Below are positions 43,084 to 52,385 of a DNA stretch of 64,000 nucleotides, in pieces; positions within the stretch are counted from its first letter, which is position 1, and each line of letters opens with the position of its first letter. Under the pieces are notes generated by a model. It searched no databases. It was not told where the DNA came from and was given only the letters and a program-made list of their open reading frames with translations. The translations under genes and the position numbers were made by a program. Source of the stretch: Chthoniobacterales bacterium. GTDB taxonomy: Bacteria > Verrucomicrobiota > Verrucomicrobiia > Chthoniobacterales > JACTMZ01. Location: assembly GCA_018883245.1 (NCBI GenBank), contig VEQL01000002.1, positions 92,960 to 156,959 on the forward strand, given 5' to 3'.

Positions 43084-43110
43084 GCGGAGTGTTTTTGTCC
43101 CGCTTTGCAG

Positions 43111-43494
43111 CTACCCAGACCGCTCCTTGCCCCGCTCGAGGTGCAGGCGGTGAAGGACGCGGTGCACAATGGGCGAAGCGAGGATGCCGACGCTGGACAC
43201 CACGACCAATGTGCCGAAGAGCGCGTAGAGCGAAGAGAACATCTTCAACGCGTTGCTCGATTCGCGCTCGGTATAGAGCGGGCCGGCCCCGCTTAGCAGC
43301 ATGCTTGCCTCGAGAAAAGAATCCACAAAGTCGAGTCTCTCAGCCTCGGTGTCTTTCGAGATGATCATGTAGCCAGCGATGCCGCCGGCCAGCGTCACGC
43401 CGACAACGCAGACCACCAAAAGCATCTGGCGGGCCATGCGTCCGACAAAAACGCGCCCCGGCGCCAAGGGTTCTGAGTGATGTTCCCAAGCCAT
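43111..43494 (-). CDS. Two-helix membrane protein resembling a K+-channel pore module
   Basis: About 127 residues if started at the ATG at 43494; an in-frame ATG at 43560 would add 22. Helix 1 (about residues 22-41) is followed by a re-entrant-like segment FLEASMLLSGAGPLYT and helix 2 (FSSLYALFGTLVVVSSVGIL, about 79-98), then a basic, His-rich tail. The order TM-pore loop-TM and the SLYALFG signature recall two-TM potassium channels. The TVGYG filter is replaced by SGAGP, so channel function is unproven. No Shine-Dalgarno sequence is obvious. An operator-like palindrome overlaps the preferred start. Confidence 0.55.
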   Translation of the reverse strand: MAWEHHSEPLAPGRVFVGRMARQMLLVVCVVGVTLAGGIAGYMIISKDTEAERLDFVDSFLEASMLLSGAGPLYTERESSNALKMFSSLYALFGTLVVVSSVGILASPIVHRVLHRLHLERGKERSG

Positions 43495-43508
43495 GCAAAC
43501 GTTTGCAT
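43493..43508. promoter_or_regulatory. Perfect 16-bp palindrome, LacI/CcpA-type operator candidate
   Basis: ATGCAAACGTTTGCAT is its own reverse complement, with a central CG as in LacI/GalR-family operators and the cre consensus. It overlaps the proposed start codon of the minus-strand 2TM gene and lies 216 bp upstream of the giant amylase ATG. Sugar-responsive control of the amylase is an attractive inference. No other exact copy was noticed in the window. Confidence 0.5.
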
Positions 43509-43647
43509 ACAGCAAGCTATCCGGCGATCCAAGCGCTCTCGGGTGCGCGACTGCCGCCATATGAGTAAACAAAAAGTCACAGCTCCGACTTTTTTCTGTT
43601 TTCTTCCTGAACGGGGTTCTCAAACGAGTGTCTAAATTAACAGAGAA

Positions 43648-43717
43648 GCAGGGGTCTGCTCTGCCTTGGAAATCTCTCAAACCCATGAGGCGCACCCTTG
43701 ACAACAGAAACCCCTGC
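43648..43717 (+). other. Paired inverted arms in the amylase leader
   Basis: GCAGGGGT at 43648-43655 is complementary to ACCCCTGC at 43710-43717, 54 nt apart. The second arm lies 6 nt before the giant amylase ATG and just upstream of its GGGAG ribosome-binding site. A long-range leader stem could limit translation. A consensus-like TTGACA lies at 43698-43703 without a good -10. Both are weak observations. Confidence 0.2.
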
Positions 43718-43723
43718 GGGAGA

Positions 43724-46700
43724 ATGACATATCCCCAGATGATTGCCCCGCGCGCTCATTGGCGGCGTCTGGTCGCCCTTGTTGCCGGTTGCCTCCTGTT
43801 GACAGGGGGTCAACCGCCGTCCGCCCGTGCCGAGGCGATGCTGCAACTGTTCAATGTTTCATGGGCCGAGGTCACAAAAAAAATGCCCGAACTGGCCGAG
43901 GCGGGCTACGGTTCGCTTTGGCTGCCGCCACCGACCAAGGGGTCGGGTGGTCTTTCTGTCGGTTACGACATGTGGGATCCGTTCGACCTTGGCTCCAAAA
44001 ACCAGCGCGACACCGTGCGCACGCGTTACGGCACGGAGGCTGAATTGCTCGAACTGGTCGAGACCGCTCACCGTTTTGGGATTCGCATTTATTTCGACAA
44101 CATCATGAACCACCGGGCTTTCGACGTGCCCGGCTACAACGAAAACACGGCGATCGACGTTTATCCGGGGATGGTGCCGGAGGATTTTCATTTGCGCAAA
44201 ACCGAGGACGGTTTTTACCGAAAGTGGGATAACACGCGTGATTGGGGCAGCGCTTGGCAGGTGCAGAATCTCGGTCTCGCCGACCTAATAGACATTGCTC
44301 ACGAGACGCCAAACGCCAATTTCGGCACGAGCGAGGGTTCGACGCATCCGAAGTATTCGTTCATCCGCGATCTCGAGCGCCCTGCGCAATACGACAAAGA
44401 CAAAGACGGCAATCAAGCCTACTTTGGCGTGCTGATCGATCAGGCGCGAGCGGAGCTCGGATTAAGCGCAAGCAACGAAGATGTTCGTCTCAAAGCGCGC
44501 AGCTACATTTTGGCGAACACAAACAACGCGTTCGTGGAAGATGTAGGCGCATACCTTATCCGCGCTGTCCGTTGGAAAATGGACCGCACCAAGGCCGACG
44601 GCCTGCGCCTGGACGCCGTGAAGCACGTGCCGGATTATTTCTTCGGCCAGCAAACGGGTGCGGACAAAGACTCGAGCGACGCCGGCTACCTGGGCGGCGT
44701 GCAATGGCAGTTCAACCGCACACGCGGTTTCAGCGATGCCAACCATCGCGATTCGGTGTTCGACGAGAAACGAATCCGCGACGATGCGATGGTCTTCGGT
44801 GAGCACCTCGGGCAACCGCCCGGGTATGGAGGTTATTGGGATGCCGGCATGCGTCTGGTCGACAATGATCTTCGCAGCAAGCTCAACGGTGTTCTGGGCA
44901 ACATGTGGTCTGGATTGCAAGGACTCGACGCCCCCGGCGCGGGCGGTTTTGCCGCCAGCCTCGGTGTGACCCATGCCAATAGCCACGACAGCGATTACGC
45001 CGCGCAGAAAGAATGGCAACATGCGTTCTACATGACCCGTGAGGGCATGGGGCTGATTTATTCCGACGGCTACAACAAGGCCGAGACCCTCGGGGAATCA
45101 GGCGGCGCTTTCCCGCGCCACGCCAACACCGCCTATCTCGGCCAGTTCGGCGATCCGCGCATCCCGAATATCCTGAAGCTGCACAACGATTTCGCCCGCG
45201 GTCTGCAGCAGGGACGCTGGGCGGATGGCGACTACCTCGCCTTCGAGCGCCGCGACAACCGCAACCCGGATGGCTCGGTGCGCAGTGCCAACGCGGCCGA
45301 GGAAATTACCATGGTGATGATGATGAACGATAACACTGCGCAGGGTCAGGCGCGTGGCATCAGCACCAGTTTCCCCGGCAGCGCATTGCTTTATCAATAC
45401 GCCGAGGGCCCCAGCGGTTCGAGCATGACGGGTTTTTACAAGTTCGCGGGCGAACTGGGTTCCGTCACCGTCCCACCCGGTGGTTATTTCCTTTTCAGCT
45501 ACCGCACGCCCGAATTGTCCACGCTGTGGCCGGATGCCGCGATCACGCTTTACCAGGCCAATGCATCGACAGGCCAACTCCAGGAGGTTCCACGGATAAC
45601 GGTGACGCGCAAAGATGGACGCGACGGCGACAAGAGTTTCAATCCTTACGGTCTTGCCAATCGCGGTTATCCGACCAATGCCACGCCGGTTGATTACACC
45701 TATCAGACGAGCGTGCCCGTGGTGAAAGGCAACACGCCGCTCACCATCCTCGCGCGCGCCGACGGATCGGCGGAGAACATCCTGATCAAACTCGACGGTG
45801 GCGTGGATCTCAATGGCACCGGTCTCGGCACCGATCCGGCCCAACGCGACAATCCTCCCGGACTCCGCACTGATGTCTACCTCGGCTATGAGCAACCGAC
45901 CTTCATCGACCGGCAGCACCCGGAAAAATTCGCGGCCGAGGATACCAAACGCAGTCGCATAGGTTCGCCGGGCGCTGAAACCTACGTTAGATTTCCGGAC
46001 GGAAGTTACAGTGTGAACCTAGGCCCGACAAATGGTGCCTTCACAAACAATTTCTCCTCCGAAAACGGAAACGTCGTTTCTTGGATTTATCACAGTCCGA
46101 CCAACATTGTGGGTGGCCCGGCTGGAACTAACGGAGTTGGAAGCCCCCAGTTTGGTTCGATTGTCGGCACGAATATGGTGCTGTGGGCCAAAACGCCGAC
46201 GAACATCGGAAGTGGCTACAAAATGTTCGTCTATTACACGACGGGAGGGGCGTCTTACCCCGAGGGAGCGGGCGGCATTGGTCGCGGAGAGACAAGGGTT
46301 GCCGAGTTCGATTTCAGGCACGACGAAACGGGAAACGATCCGGGAAGTTGGTGGAGCGCCACAAACCTGCCTAGCAGCCTCCTTTCGTCTGAGGTCCGCT
46401 ACAAGATCGGCGTTTATCGGACGGAAAAAGCGACCAACCGGGAGACGCCATCTTGGTGGCCGGGCAGTTTGGACTCCGTGACCTATAAAAAGAAGATGCT
46501 GACCACTTTCCGGGTCGCTGAGTTCGACCCCGCCAATGTGCAGCACTTCCCCCACAACGATTACGCTCGCGCGCCCACCTTGGGAGAGCCTTATGAGAAG
46601 TGGCCCTGGGCCATGAGGACCGGTCTTGCGGAGGGCTTCCACGTCATGCGCGCCCGCGCGTTTCTGCCGACAGGCAAAGGCGGGCGCTCCTTGGATGCTG

Positions 46701-49700
46701 CCCCCCTTTACCAGACCTTCGTCCAAACGTTTTACTACGACGCGCTGCCGCCGCAGGGCACGGTTGCCTGGCCCGCAAACAACGGCGACACGGTCGGCGG
46801 GTCAAGCTACGAACTGGTGATCCGCACGGACTCCACGGTGGAAGAGGTCTGGTATCACATCGACGACTCCGATGCGCGGAACAACGACAGCGCGACAAAA
46901 CAGTTGAACGGCAACGGCGCGGGATTCGAACCGTTCGACGATGCCAACCAGAACGGCCTCCGTGATGCCGCGGAGGATTTCACCGACGTCAATGGTAACG
47001 GCATCTACGACATATCCTTGTCCGACAGTTGGGCCAAGGCGACCGAGGTGACTGCGCCCGAGGGTGTGACGCAAAAGGAATGGCGATTCCGCTACAACAA
47101 CATTCCGGCGAGCGGCGAGGGCACGATCAAGATCCGTCTCCTCGAAGCCTCCTCCTCGCGCGATCTCACGCTGTCACCCGGGTCCGCCAACGTGACTGAG
47201 CTGACCCGCAGCGTGCAAACGCGCGGGCCTGACGAGCGTGTCATGATCGCCTGGCCCCAAAGCGATGGCAACCGGGTCGATGACAACTACACGATGAAAG
47301 TCTACTTCACGAAGGAACTGGCCAACGGCATCAGCGAGCAGCAGCTCAAGGACCGCTTCACCTTCACCATCGCGAGCCGTTCGTCGGGCAGTTCCGAGGG
47401 GGCCGTTGCGCAGAGCCGGTCCGATTTCATCATCAGCTACGACGTCAACGACCAGTTCCACGAGTTGGCCGTCCCGCTGCCCAACATGTATAACGGCATC
47501 GCCGACTTCCTCCACACGCTCAAAGTTGTCTATGCTTTTCCCGACGATCATCCGGACACGGCAAAACGCGGCCTGAAGCTCGAAGCAGTCCGGCTCGCCA
47601 CCGCCAATCCGAGCACCAAACCCTTCATCCGCATCATCCGTCCGACGGAGGTCGGCTCCGATGGCAAACCGACCGAAATCATACTGCGCGATGTTCCCGG
47701 TCCGGACTCCCTTGATTATGAGGTTTGGGTCGAGACAAGCACGAATGTGGTGACTGCTCCAACGCTCAACGGCATTGCCACCAACAACGCTCTTCCCGTG
47801 GTGCCGGGGGCCACCGCCAACACGTGGAAATACAATTGGAGCATCACGGCTCCGGGGACTTATCCCATTACGGCAACGACCGTATTGAATGGACAGACTA
47901 ACAGCACCTCGCGCAATGCCCGAGTCATCCTGCGCCAAGTGGTCGATGCCGACGGGACAACCGATAATGACGACGACAACGACGGTCTGATCGATATCGA
48001 CGAGACAAACCAAAAACCTCTGCCCCCCGAAAAAATTGCGGAGAATTACAACAACGGTGACGTGCATCTCTACTACGCCACCGGTCGCAGTTTGCCGACG
48101 AGTCCGGATAGTGACGGCGACGGCCTGCCGGATGGCTTGGAGGTCGGTTGGCGGGGTGCCATCAGTCCTCCGACCGACACGAGTATCGATACAAACGGCG
48201 ACGGCGTGCCTAACTTCCGCGGGGATCTCGATCCGCCGCTCTATGCTGTGGTTGAAAACGCTGCAGCAGTTCCAGGCGTCGGCGACCGGAGTCAGGGTGA
48301 CCTCCGCACCCGCCAAGCTGCGGGAACCGTCACCGATCCAACCAACGCGGACACGGATGGTGACGGCATCCTTGACGGCATCGAAGATGCCAACATCAAC
48401 GGGTGGACAGATGGCGACGGCAAAGCGCTCCCTCTCGCCGCCGCGATCTCGCAATACACGGTTGAGCGGCCGAATCCAGGCGACTGGCCGAATAACATCA
48501 TCGATTTCTTCGAAACCTGGGCCGAAACCAGTCCGTCCAAGGCAGACTCCGATGACGACGGTTTAAAGGACGGCTACGGCGAAGACAAAAACTGCAACGG
48601 TTTGATCGAAGGTGATACCAATACGAATCGCCGTTATGACGCCGGCGAGGCGTGGACTGAAACGGATCCGCTCAACGAAGACACCGATGCCGACGGTTTG
48701 CCGGATGGTTGGGAGGATCAGTTCGGTCTTGATCTGCTCGACAACGGCACCGACAGCTACCGGACGGCCGCGCTGAATGACGGCAATGCAAACAGCGGCG
48801 CGGATGGTGATCCGGACGGCGATAGAGTGAAAAATATCGACGAATTGGCCGCCGGCACCAACCCGAATCAGCCGAACAACCCGGGTGGCGGGGGTGTCGG
48901 TGAAGGCGCCATCCGCATCGGCCAATTCACGGATTGGACGCACACGGATCTCCTCGCCCTTGATGAATACAACGAGGGTGGAAGCCAGGGGGCGGATGTC
49001 TACCGCTCTTGGAACAACACTGATAATTCGCGCGACATCGTAGCCTTTTCTTTCCGCGACGGAGGTGAGGCAGACGGCCGGGTTTATTTCCGCATCGATT
49101 TCCTCGATCTGGCGGCCTACGCCGAGCAGGGCGAGGTCGACGCCTACATCGTGATCGACACGGGCAACCCTGCGGCGGGCGAACGCGCTCTACCCAACGG
49201 TGTGGACATCGCCACCGAGATGGGTTGGGAGGCTGTGGTTGCAGTCTATGCCACCGATTTCGGAACGGTGTTCACGGACAGCCAAAGAACCAACAACACC
49301 CAGGACAAATACCAAGATCCCGGGGCGGCCTTCGGTGTGCAGACCCGCCCGTTCGGCGCACCCGGACTCAATCGTGCGGCTTGGTCCAGCGTTTACGACG
49401 CCCTCGAAATCTCCATCGACCGGCAGAGCTTGATCGATGCCGGGTGGCTGGGCGACCCGAACACGCTGAATTTCCAGGTGTTCACGACCAAGCCCAACAC
49501 CCAGGCCGGCGGCACCGGTGATATCGCCGGCCGCAATGATATCCGCGATACCGTCTCGGACGACTGGATCACTTCGGACTACTGGAAGGATCAGGATAAC
49601 ATCCAACTCAACGAGAAGCTCAGCTACTACTTCGGCCGCGATCTGTCGCAGGGCAACATCAACAACCGTAAATTCAACGACCGCAACAAGTCGGCCAAGG

Positions 49701-52150
49701 TCATGCTCGTGGCTCACGGCAACCAGACGATCCAACCGGCCAGTGTCACGCAGGCGCTGATCCGCAGCGGAACGCCTCCGGTTGGCTACTCGCGGTTGCT
49801 GCAGACGCACGAGGCCTACAACGCACCGCTCACGCTGCACATTACGCCGACCCTCGCTTCCGCGCTACAGTGGGCGGTCAATCCGAGTGCGGGCGCATGG
49901 CCGAACAATGATGGGCCTTCATTCAACGCGAAGCTTCGCGACCTGATCGCGACGGGGCGTGTTTCGTTGCTCGGGTCCAGCTTCTCCGACCACATTCCGA
50001 AATATTTCCTGCAGGAATTCAACAACTCCAACAAGGAACTGGCTGAGCAGTTCCTTGATGCCATCTACGGAAATGGCAACGCTGTCGCATCGCGCTCCAT
50101 ATTCTGGGCGCCGGAACGTGTTCTCGACAGTGTGTCGCTCGAGACGATCTACAGCATGGGCTATCGCTATGTGTTTGCCGACCAGATGAAGCACTTCGTC
50201 AAATGGTTTGGCCGGACTCCCGCGCTAGGCACCGACGGTTATTGCATCAACGAAGTCAACGGGATGAAAATCTTCCCGATTCACGATGTGACTTCCGCTT
50301 ACCTCGAGCAGACGTTGGACTACGGATCGAGTCTCCCGGTGCGTCAGCTTCTCTCCCGCCGATCGCGCAGTAATGTTCAGGATCAGGTCGTGGTGATGTG
50401 GAAGGATCTGGGTGACTTTTCCACCGATGCCAAGGCGACGAGCTATGATAGCAACGTTCGCTGGCTCTCCAGTCGTCCGTGGGTCCGCGTGGTCACCGCG
50501 CAGCAGATTGCAGAACAAGAGATCAGCTATCCGGGCCGAACCCCAGAGACATCAGGAAATACATACACCCAGTGGAGCACCGTCTTCCGAGGCACCGGTC
50601 AGATCTTGCCACAGACCTCCAAGGACTGGATCGATCACGCCACCCAGGGGAGCTACGACAACTGGTATCACGGGTCGTCGAGCGAGGAAGGTTTGAAGAA
50701 CAGGACATTCGGTGCGACGGAGGCGTTCGGTCAAGTTGGTGTGAGCGGTCATGCCAACCAAGCGTGGCTTGCGGCGAACAGTGCCTACCGATCCAACCTC
50801 CGCCAAGTCGCCGCAGCTGTGATCCACGGTTCAATGTTCCAGACGGCCTTCCACAATACCACGAATAACAACCTCTCGAAGTTCAGCTCGGGCGATTATA
50901 TTTATCCCGACACCGACACGGGACAGAAGTTGGCAGACTTTGTCCGCAACACCCAAGCGCAGGCCCGATTCGCCAACATTTACGGGCGCGTCCAGATTTG
51001 GGCGGCCAACGCGACCCCAACAAGCCTCGGCGCATCGTCCGAGGATGTGGATCTGGACGGAGCGAGTGAATACTTGCTCTACAACAGCCGGGTGTTTGCC
51101 GTCTTTGAGAAGAAAGGCGGACGCATGACGGCAGCATGGCTGCGGGATGGCGCCACGGGCAATGTCTGGCAGGTGGCCGGAAATTTTGCCTCTTACAGCA
51201 ATGCGGACACCGAGGATGAAGGCGAGAGCAACTTCGTCACAGGGACCACCACCATAAATGCCTATCGCACTAGCGGGTTCAAAGACTGGTGGGTCGTCAC
51301 GGGCACCGCTGGCAGCAGCACTGCGGTTAATACGGAATACACGGTGACCCCGACAGCGAGCGCCGCTGGTTGGATGTTCTCGCAGGGCGGAATTAGCAAG
51401 ACGATCACCTTGGCCGATGCCACGACGGGCAACCTTACGGCCGCCTATAGTCTGAGTGGACCGAACAAGCTTTATGTCCGCTTCGGCCTTGCACCGGACC
51501 TGCTCGACTTGATGCTGAACGGACAGGCTAACCTTGAGACTTCGACTGTAGGTAGCAGTCGCCTCAACCTGCTCAACAACGCCGCTGACGGCCCCGTCCG
51601 TGCGTTTGTCGAAACGTCAGCCGGCAGCTCGATCAACAGTGCCGCGACCGACAAAGATGATTCCGGTTTCACCACCGTCAACCTGCGCAACCAGGCGCAG
51701 ACGCAGCAGGTCGAAGTCGAAATCACCGGCAATACTGTCATTACCCTCGGTTTCGATCAGGGGGTGTCCACCGACGCTGACAACGACGGACTGGCGGACC
51801 AATGGGAAAGCGACAATTTCGGCGATCTAATCCGTGATGGGACCGGCGACTATGACAATGACGGACTGACCGACAAACAGGAATATGTGCTTGGCTCGGA
51901 TCCGAAAGACGCGGGCAGCGGCAAGCCTGTGATGGTCAGGGATGCAAACGGCTTCCATGTGACATTCCCGACGAAGGCTGGCCGCACCTACACGGTCAAA
52001 TACCGCGACAGTCTGATCTCCGGGGATTGGACGGGTATTGTCGGCAATCCTGTCGCCGGCGATGGCATCAGCAAGACTGTGACCGACACAGATGCCGGAA
52101 GTGTCAAAAGCCGATTCTACCGCGTTGAGGCGAGCATCACATCGCAATAG
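43724..52150 (+). CDS. Giant secreted GH13 plus GH57-like glycan-degrading protein with TSP3 repeats
   Basis: About 2808 residues from the ATG at 43724, which has GGGAG 5 nt upstream; a GTG at 43628 would add 32. A signal peptide (RRLVALVAGCLLL) is followed by a GH13 domain with complete catalytic sites: IYFDNIMNH, GLRLDAVKH (Asp297), FGEHL (Glu360) and NSHDSD (Asp422). Beta-rich modules follow to about 1400. Calcium-binding thrombospondin type 3 repeats (DSDGDGLPDG type) occupy about 1406-1719, then a DOMON/glucodextranase-C-like domain (1728-1963). A GH57-like region runs about 1990-2260: VAHGNQT, then WAPERV with Glu2131, then KDLGDF with Asp2228. A beta domain with DLDGASEYLL resembles GH57 C-terminal modules. 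The end carries a second TSP3 segment and a verrucomicrobial-type C-terminal domain. Confidence 0.88.
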   Translation: MTYPQMIAPRAHWRRLVALVAGCLLLTGGQPPSARAEAMLQLFNVSWAEVTKKMPELAEAGYGSLWLPPPTKGSGGLSVGYDMWDPFDLGSKNQRDTVRTRYGTEAELLELVETAHRFGIRIYFDNIMNHRAFDVPGYNENTAIDVYPGMVPEDFHLRKTEDGFYRKWDNTRDWGSAWQVQNLGLADLIDIAHETPNANFGTSEGSTHPKYSFIRDLERPAQYDKDKDGNQAYFGVLIDQARAELGLSASNEDVRLKARSYILANTNNAFVEDVGAYLIRAVRWKMDRTKADGLRLDAVKHVPDYFFGQQTGADKDSSDAGYLGGVQWQFNRTRGFSDANHRDSVFDEKRIRDDAMVFGEHLGQPPGYGGYWDAGMRLVDNDLRSKLNGVLGNMWSGLQGLDAPGAGGFAASLGVTHANSHDSDYAAQKEWQHAFYMTREGMGLIYSDGYNKAETLGESGGAFPRHANTAYLGQFGDPRIPNILKLHNDFARGLQQGRWADGDYLAFERRDNRNPDGSVRSANAAEEITMVMMMNDNTAQGQARGISTSFPGSALLYQYAEGPSGSSMTGFYKFAGELGSVTVPPGGYFLFSYRTPELSTLWPDAAITLYQANASTGQLQEVPRITVTRKDGRDGDKSFNPYGLANRGYPTNATPVDYTYQTSVPVVKGNTPLTILARADGSAENILIKLDGGVDLNGTGLGTDPAQRDNPPGLRTDVYLGYEQPTFIDRQHPEKFAAEDTKRSRIGSPGAETYVRFPDGSYSVNLGPTNGAFTNNFSSENGNVVSWIYHSPTNIVGGPAGTNGVGSPQFGSIVGTNMVLWAKTPTNIGSGYKMFVYYTTGGASYPEGAGGIGRGETRVAEFDFRHDETGNDPGSWWSATNLPSSLLSSEVRYKIGVYRTEKATNRETPSWWPGSLDSVTYKKKMLTTFRVAEFDPANVQHFPHNDYARAPTLGEPYEKWPWAMRTGLAEGFHVMRARAFLPTGKGGRSLDAAPLYQTFVQTFYYDALPPQGTVAWPANNGDTVGGSSYELVIRTDSTVEEVWYHIDDSDARNNDSATKQLNGNGAGFEPFDDANQNGLRDAAEDFTDVNGNGIYDISLSDSWAKATEVTAPEGVTQKEWRFRYNNIPASGEGTIKIRLLEASSSRDLTLSPGSANVTELTRSVQTRGPDERVMIAWPQSDGNRVDDNYTMKVYFTKELANGISEQQLKDRFTFTIASRSSGSSEGAVAQSRSDFIISYDVNDQFHELAVPLPNMYNGIADFLHTLKVVYAFPDDHPDTAKRGLKLEAVRLATANPSTKPFIRIIRPTEVGSDGKPTEIILRDVPGPDSLDYEVWVETSTNVVTAPTLNGIATNNALPVVPGATANTWKYNWSITAPGTYPITATTVLNGQTNSTSRNARVILRQVVDADGTTDNDDDNDGLIDIDETNQKPLPPEKIAENYNNGDVHLYYATGRSLPTSPDSDGDGLPDGLEVGWRGAISPPTDTSIDTNGDGVPNFRGDLDPPLYAVVENAAAVPGVGDRSQGDLRTRQAAGTVTDPTNADTDGDGILDGIEDANINGWTDGDGKALPLAAAISQYTVERPNPGDWPNNIIDFFETWAETSPSKADSDDDGLKDGYGEDKNCNGLIEGDTNTNRRYDAGEAWTETDPLNEDTDADGLPDGWEDQFGLDLLDNGTDSYRTAALNDGNANSGADGDPDGDRVKNIDELAAGTNPNQPNNPGGGGVGEGAIRIGQFTDWTHTDLLALDEYNEGGSQGADVYRSWNNTDNSRDIVAFSFRDGGEADGRVYFRIDFLDLAAYAEQGEVDAYIVIDTGNPAAGERALPNGVDIATEMGWEAVVAVYATDFGTVFTDSQRTNNTQDKYQDPGAAFGVQTRPFGAPGLNRAAWSSVYDALEISIDRQSLIDAGWLGDPNTLNFQVFTTKPNTQAGGTGDIAGRNDIRDTVSDDWITSDYWKDQDNIQLNEKLSYYFGRDLSQGNINNRKFNDRNKSAKVMLVAHGNQTIQPASVTQALIRSGTPPVGYSRLLQTHEAYNAPLTLHITPTLASALQWAVNPSAGAWPNNDGPSFNAKLRDLIATGRVSLLGSSFSDHIPKYFLQEFNNSNKELAEQFLDAIYGNGNAVASRSIFWAPERVLDSVSLETIYSMGYRYVFADQMKHFVKWFGRTPALGTDGYCINEVNGMKIFPIHDVTSAYLEQTLDYGSSLPVRQLLSRRSRSNVQDQVVVMWKDLGDFSTDAKATSYDSNVRWLSSRPWVRVVTAQQIAEQEISYPGRTPETSGNTYTQWSTVFRGTGQILPQTSKDWIDHATQGSYDNWYHGSSSEEGLKNRTFGATEAFGQVGVSGHANQAWLAANSAYRSNLRQVAAAVIHGSMFQTAFHNTTNNNLSKFSSGDYIYPDTDTGQKLADFVRNTQAQARFANIYGRVQIWAANATPTSLGASSEDVDLDGASEYLLYNSRVFAVFEKKGGRMTAAWLRDGATGNVWQVAGNFASYSNADTEDEGESNFVTGTTTINAYRTSGFKDWWVVTGTAGSSTAVNTEYTVTPTASAAGWMFSQGGISKTITLADATTGNLTAAYSLSGPNKLYVRFGLAPDLLDLMLNGQANLETSTVGSSRLNLLNNAADGPVRAFVETSAGSSINSAATDKDDSGFTTVNLRNQAQTQQVEVEITGNTVITLGFDQGVSTDADNDGLADQWESDNFGDLIRDGTGDYDNDGLTDKQEYVLGSDPKDAGSGKPVMVRDANGFHVTFPTKAGRTYTVKYRDSLISGDWTGIVGNPVAGDGISKTVTDTDAGSVKSRFYRVEASITSQ
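47941..48880 (+). repeat. Thrombospondin type 3 calcium-binding repeat block (in protein)
   Basis: Within the giant ORF about seven degenerate Asp/Gly/Asn repeats occur, such as DNDDDNDGLID, DSDGDGLPDG, DTDGDGILDG, DSDDDGLKDG and DTDADGLPDG. They encode calcium-binding loops that act as rigid spacers between the GH13 and GH57-like halves. The block is recognised at the protein level; DNA copies are diverged, so recent tandem duplication is not apparent. Confidence 0.85.
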
Positions 52151-52360
52151 ATCGGTTTTGTAGAAGTTGTAGCCGTTGCGCCATCTGCTGCGCGTGCTCA
52201 GAAGTGGCATCGCGCTTCCAGCCGATGGCTTTGGCTTCTTCTTTGGCAGGGATGCCAATGCCACATTCGGCAGCGTCGCCTCAGGGTAGGAGACAAGCCG
52301 GTGGCCACATCATTTCTTGAACCGCTATAGCCATGGTATGGCTGTGGATGCTGCCGGAGC

Positions 52361-52385
52361 GGACAGTCTTTATGACTGTCCTTTT
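52361..52385 (+). terminator. Rho-independent terminator after the giant amylase
   Basis: A perfect 8-bp stem, GGACAGTC (52361-52368) and GACTGTCC (52374-52381), encloses a TTTAT loop and is followed by TTTT on the plus strand. It lies 210 bp beyond the amylase stop. The minus-strand deacetylase stop codon (TAA, complement of 52370-52372) falls inside the loop. On the minus strand no T tract follows, so the element favours plus-strand termination. Confidence 0.6.

Noticed and set aside
47941..48880. CRISPR-like or tandem DNA repeat
   Set aside because: The periodicity is at protein level (TSP3 Asp-rich loops). The DNA copies are diverged and unequally spaced, and there are no spacers.
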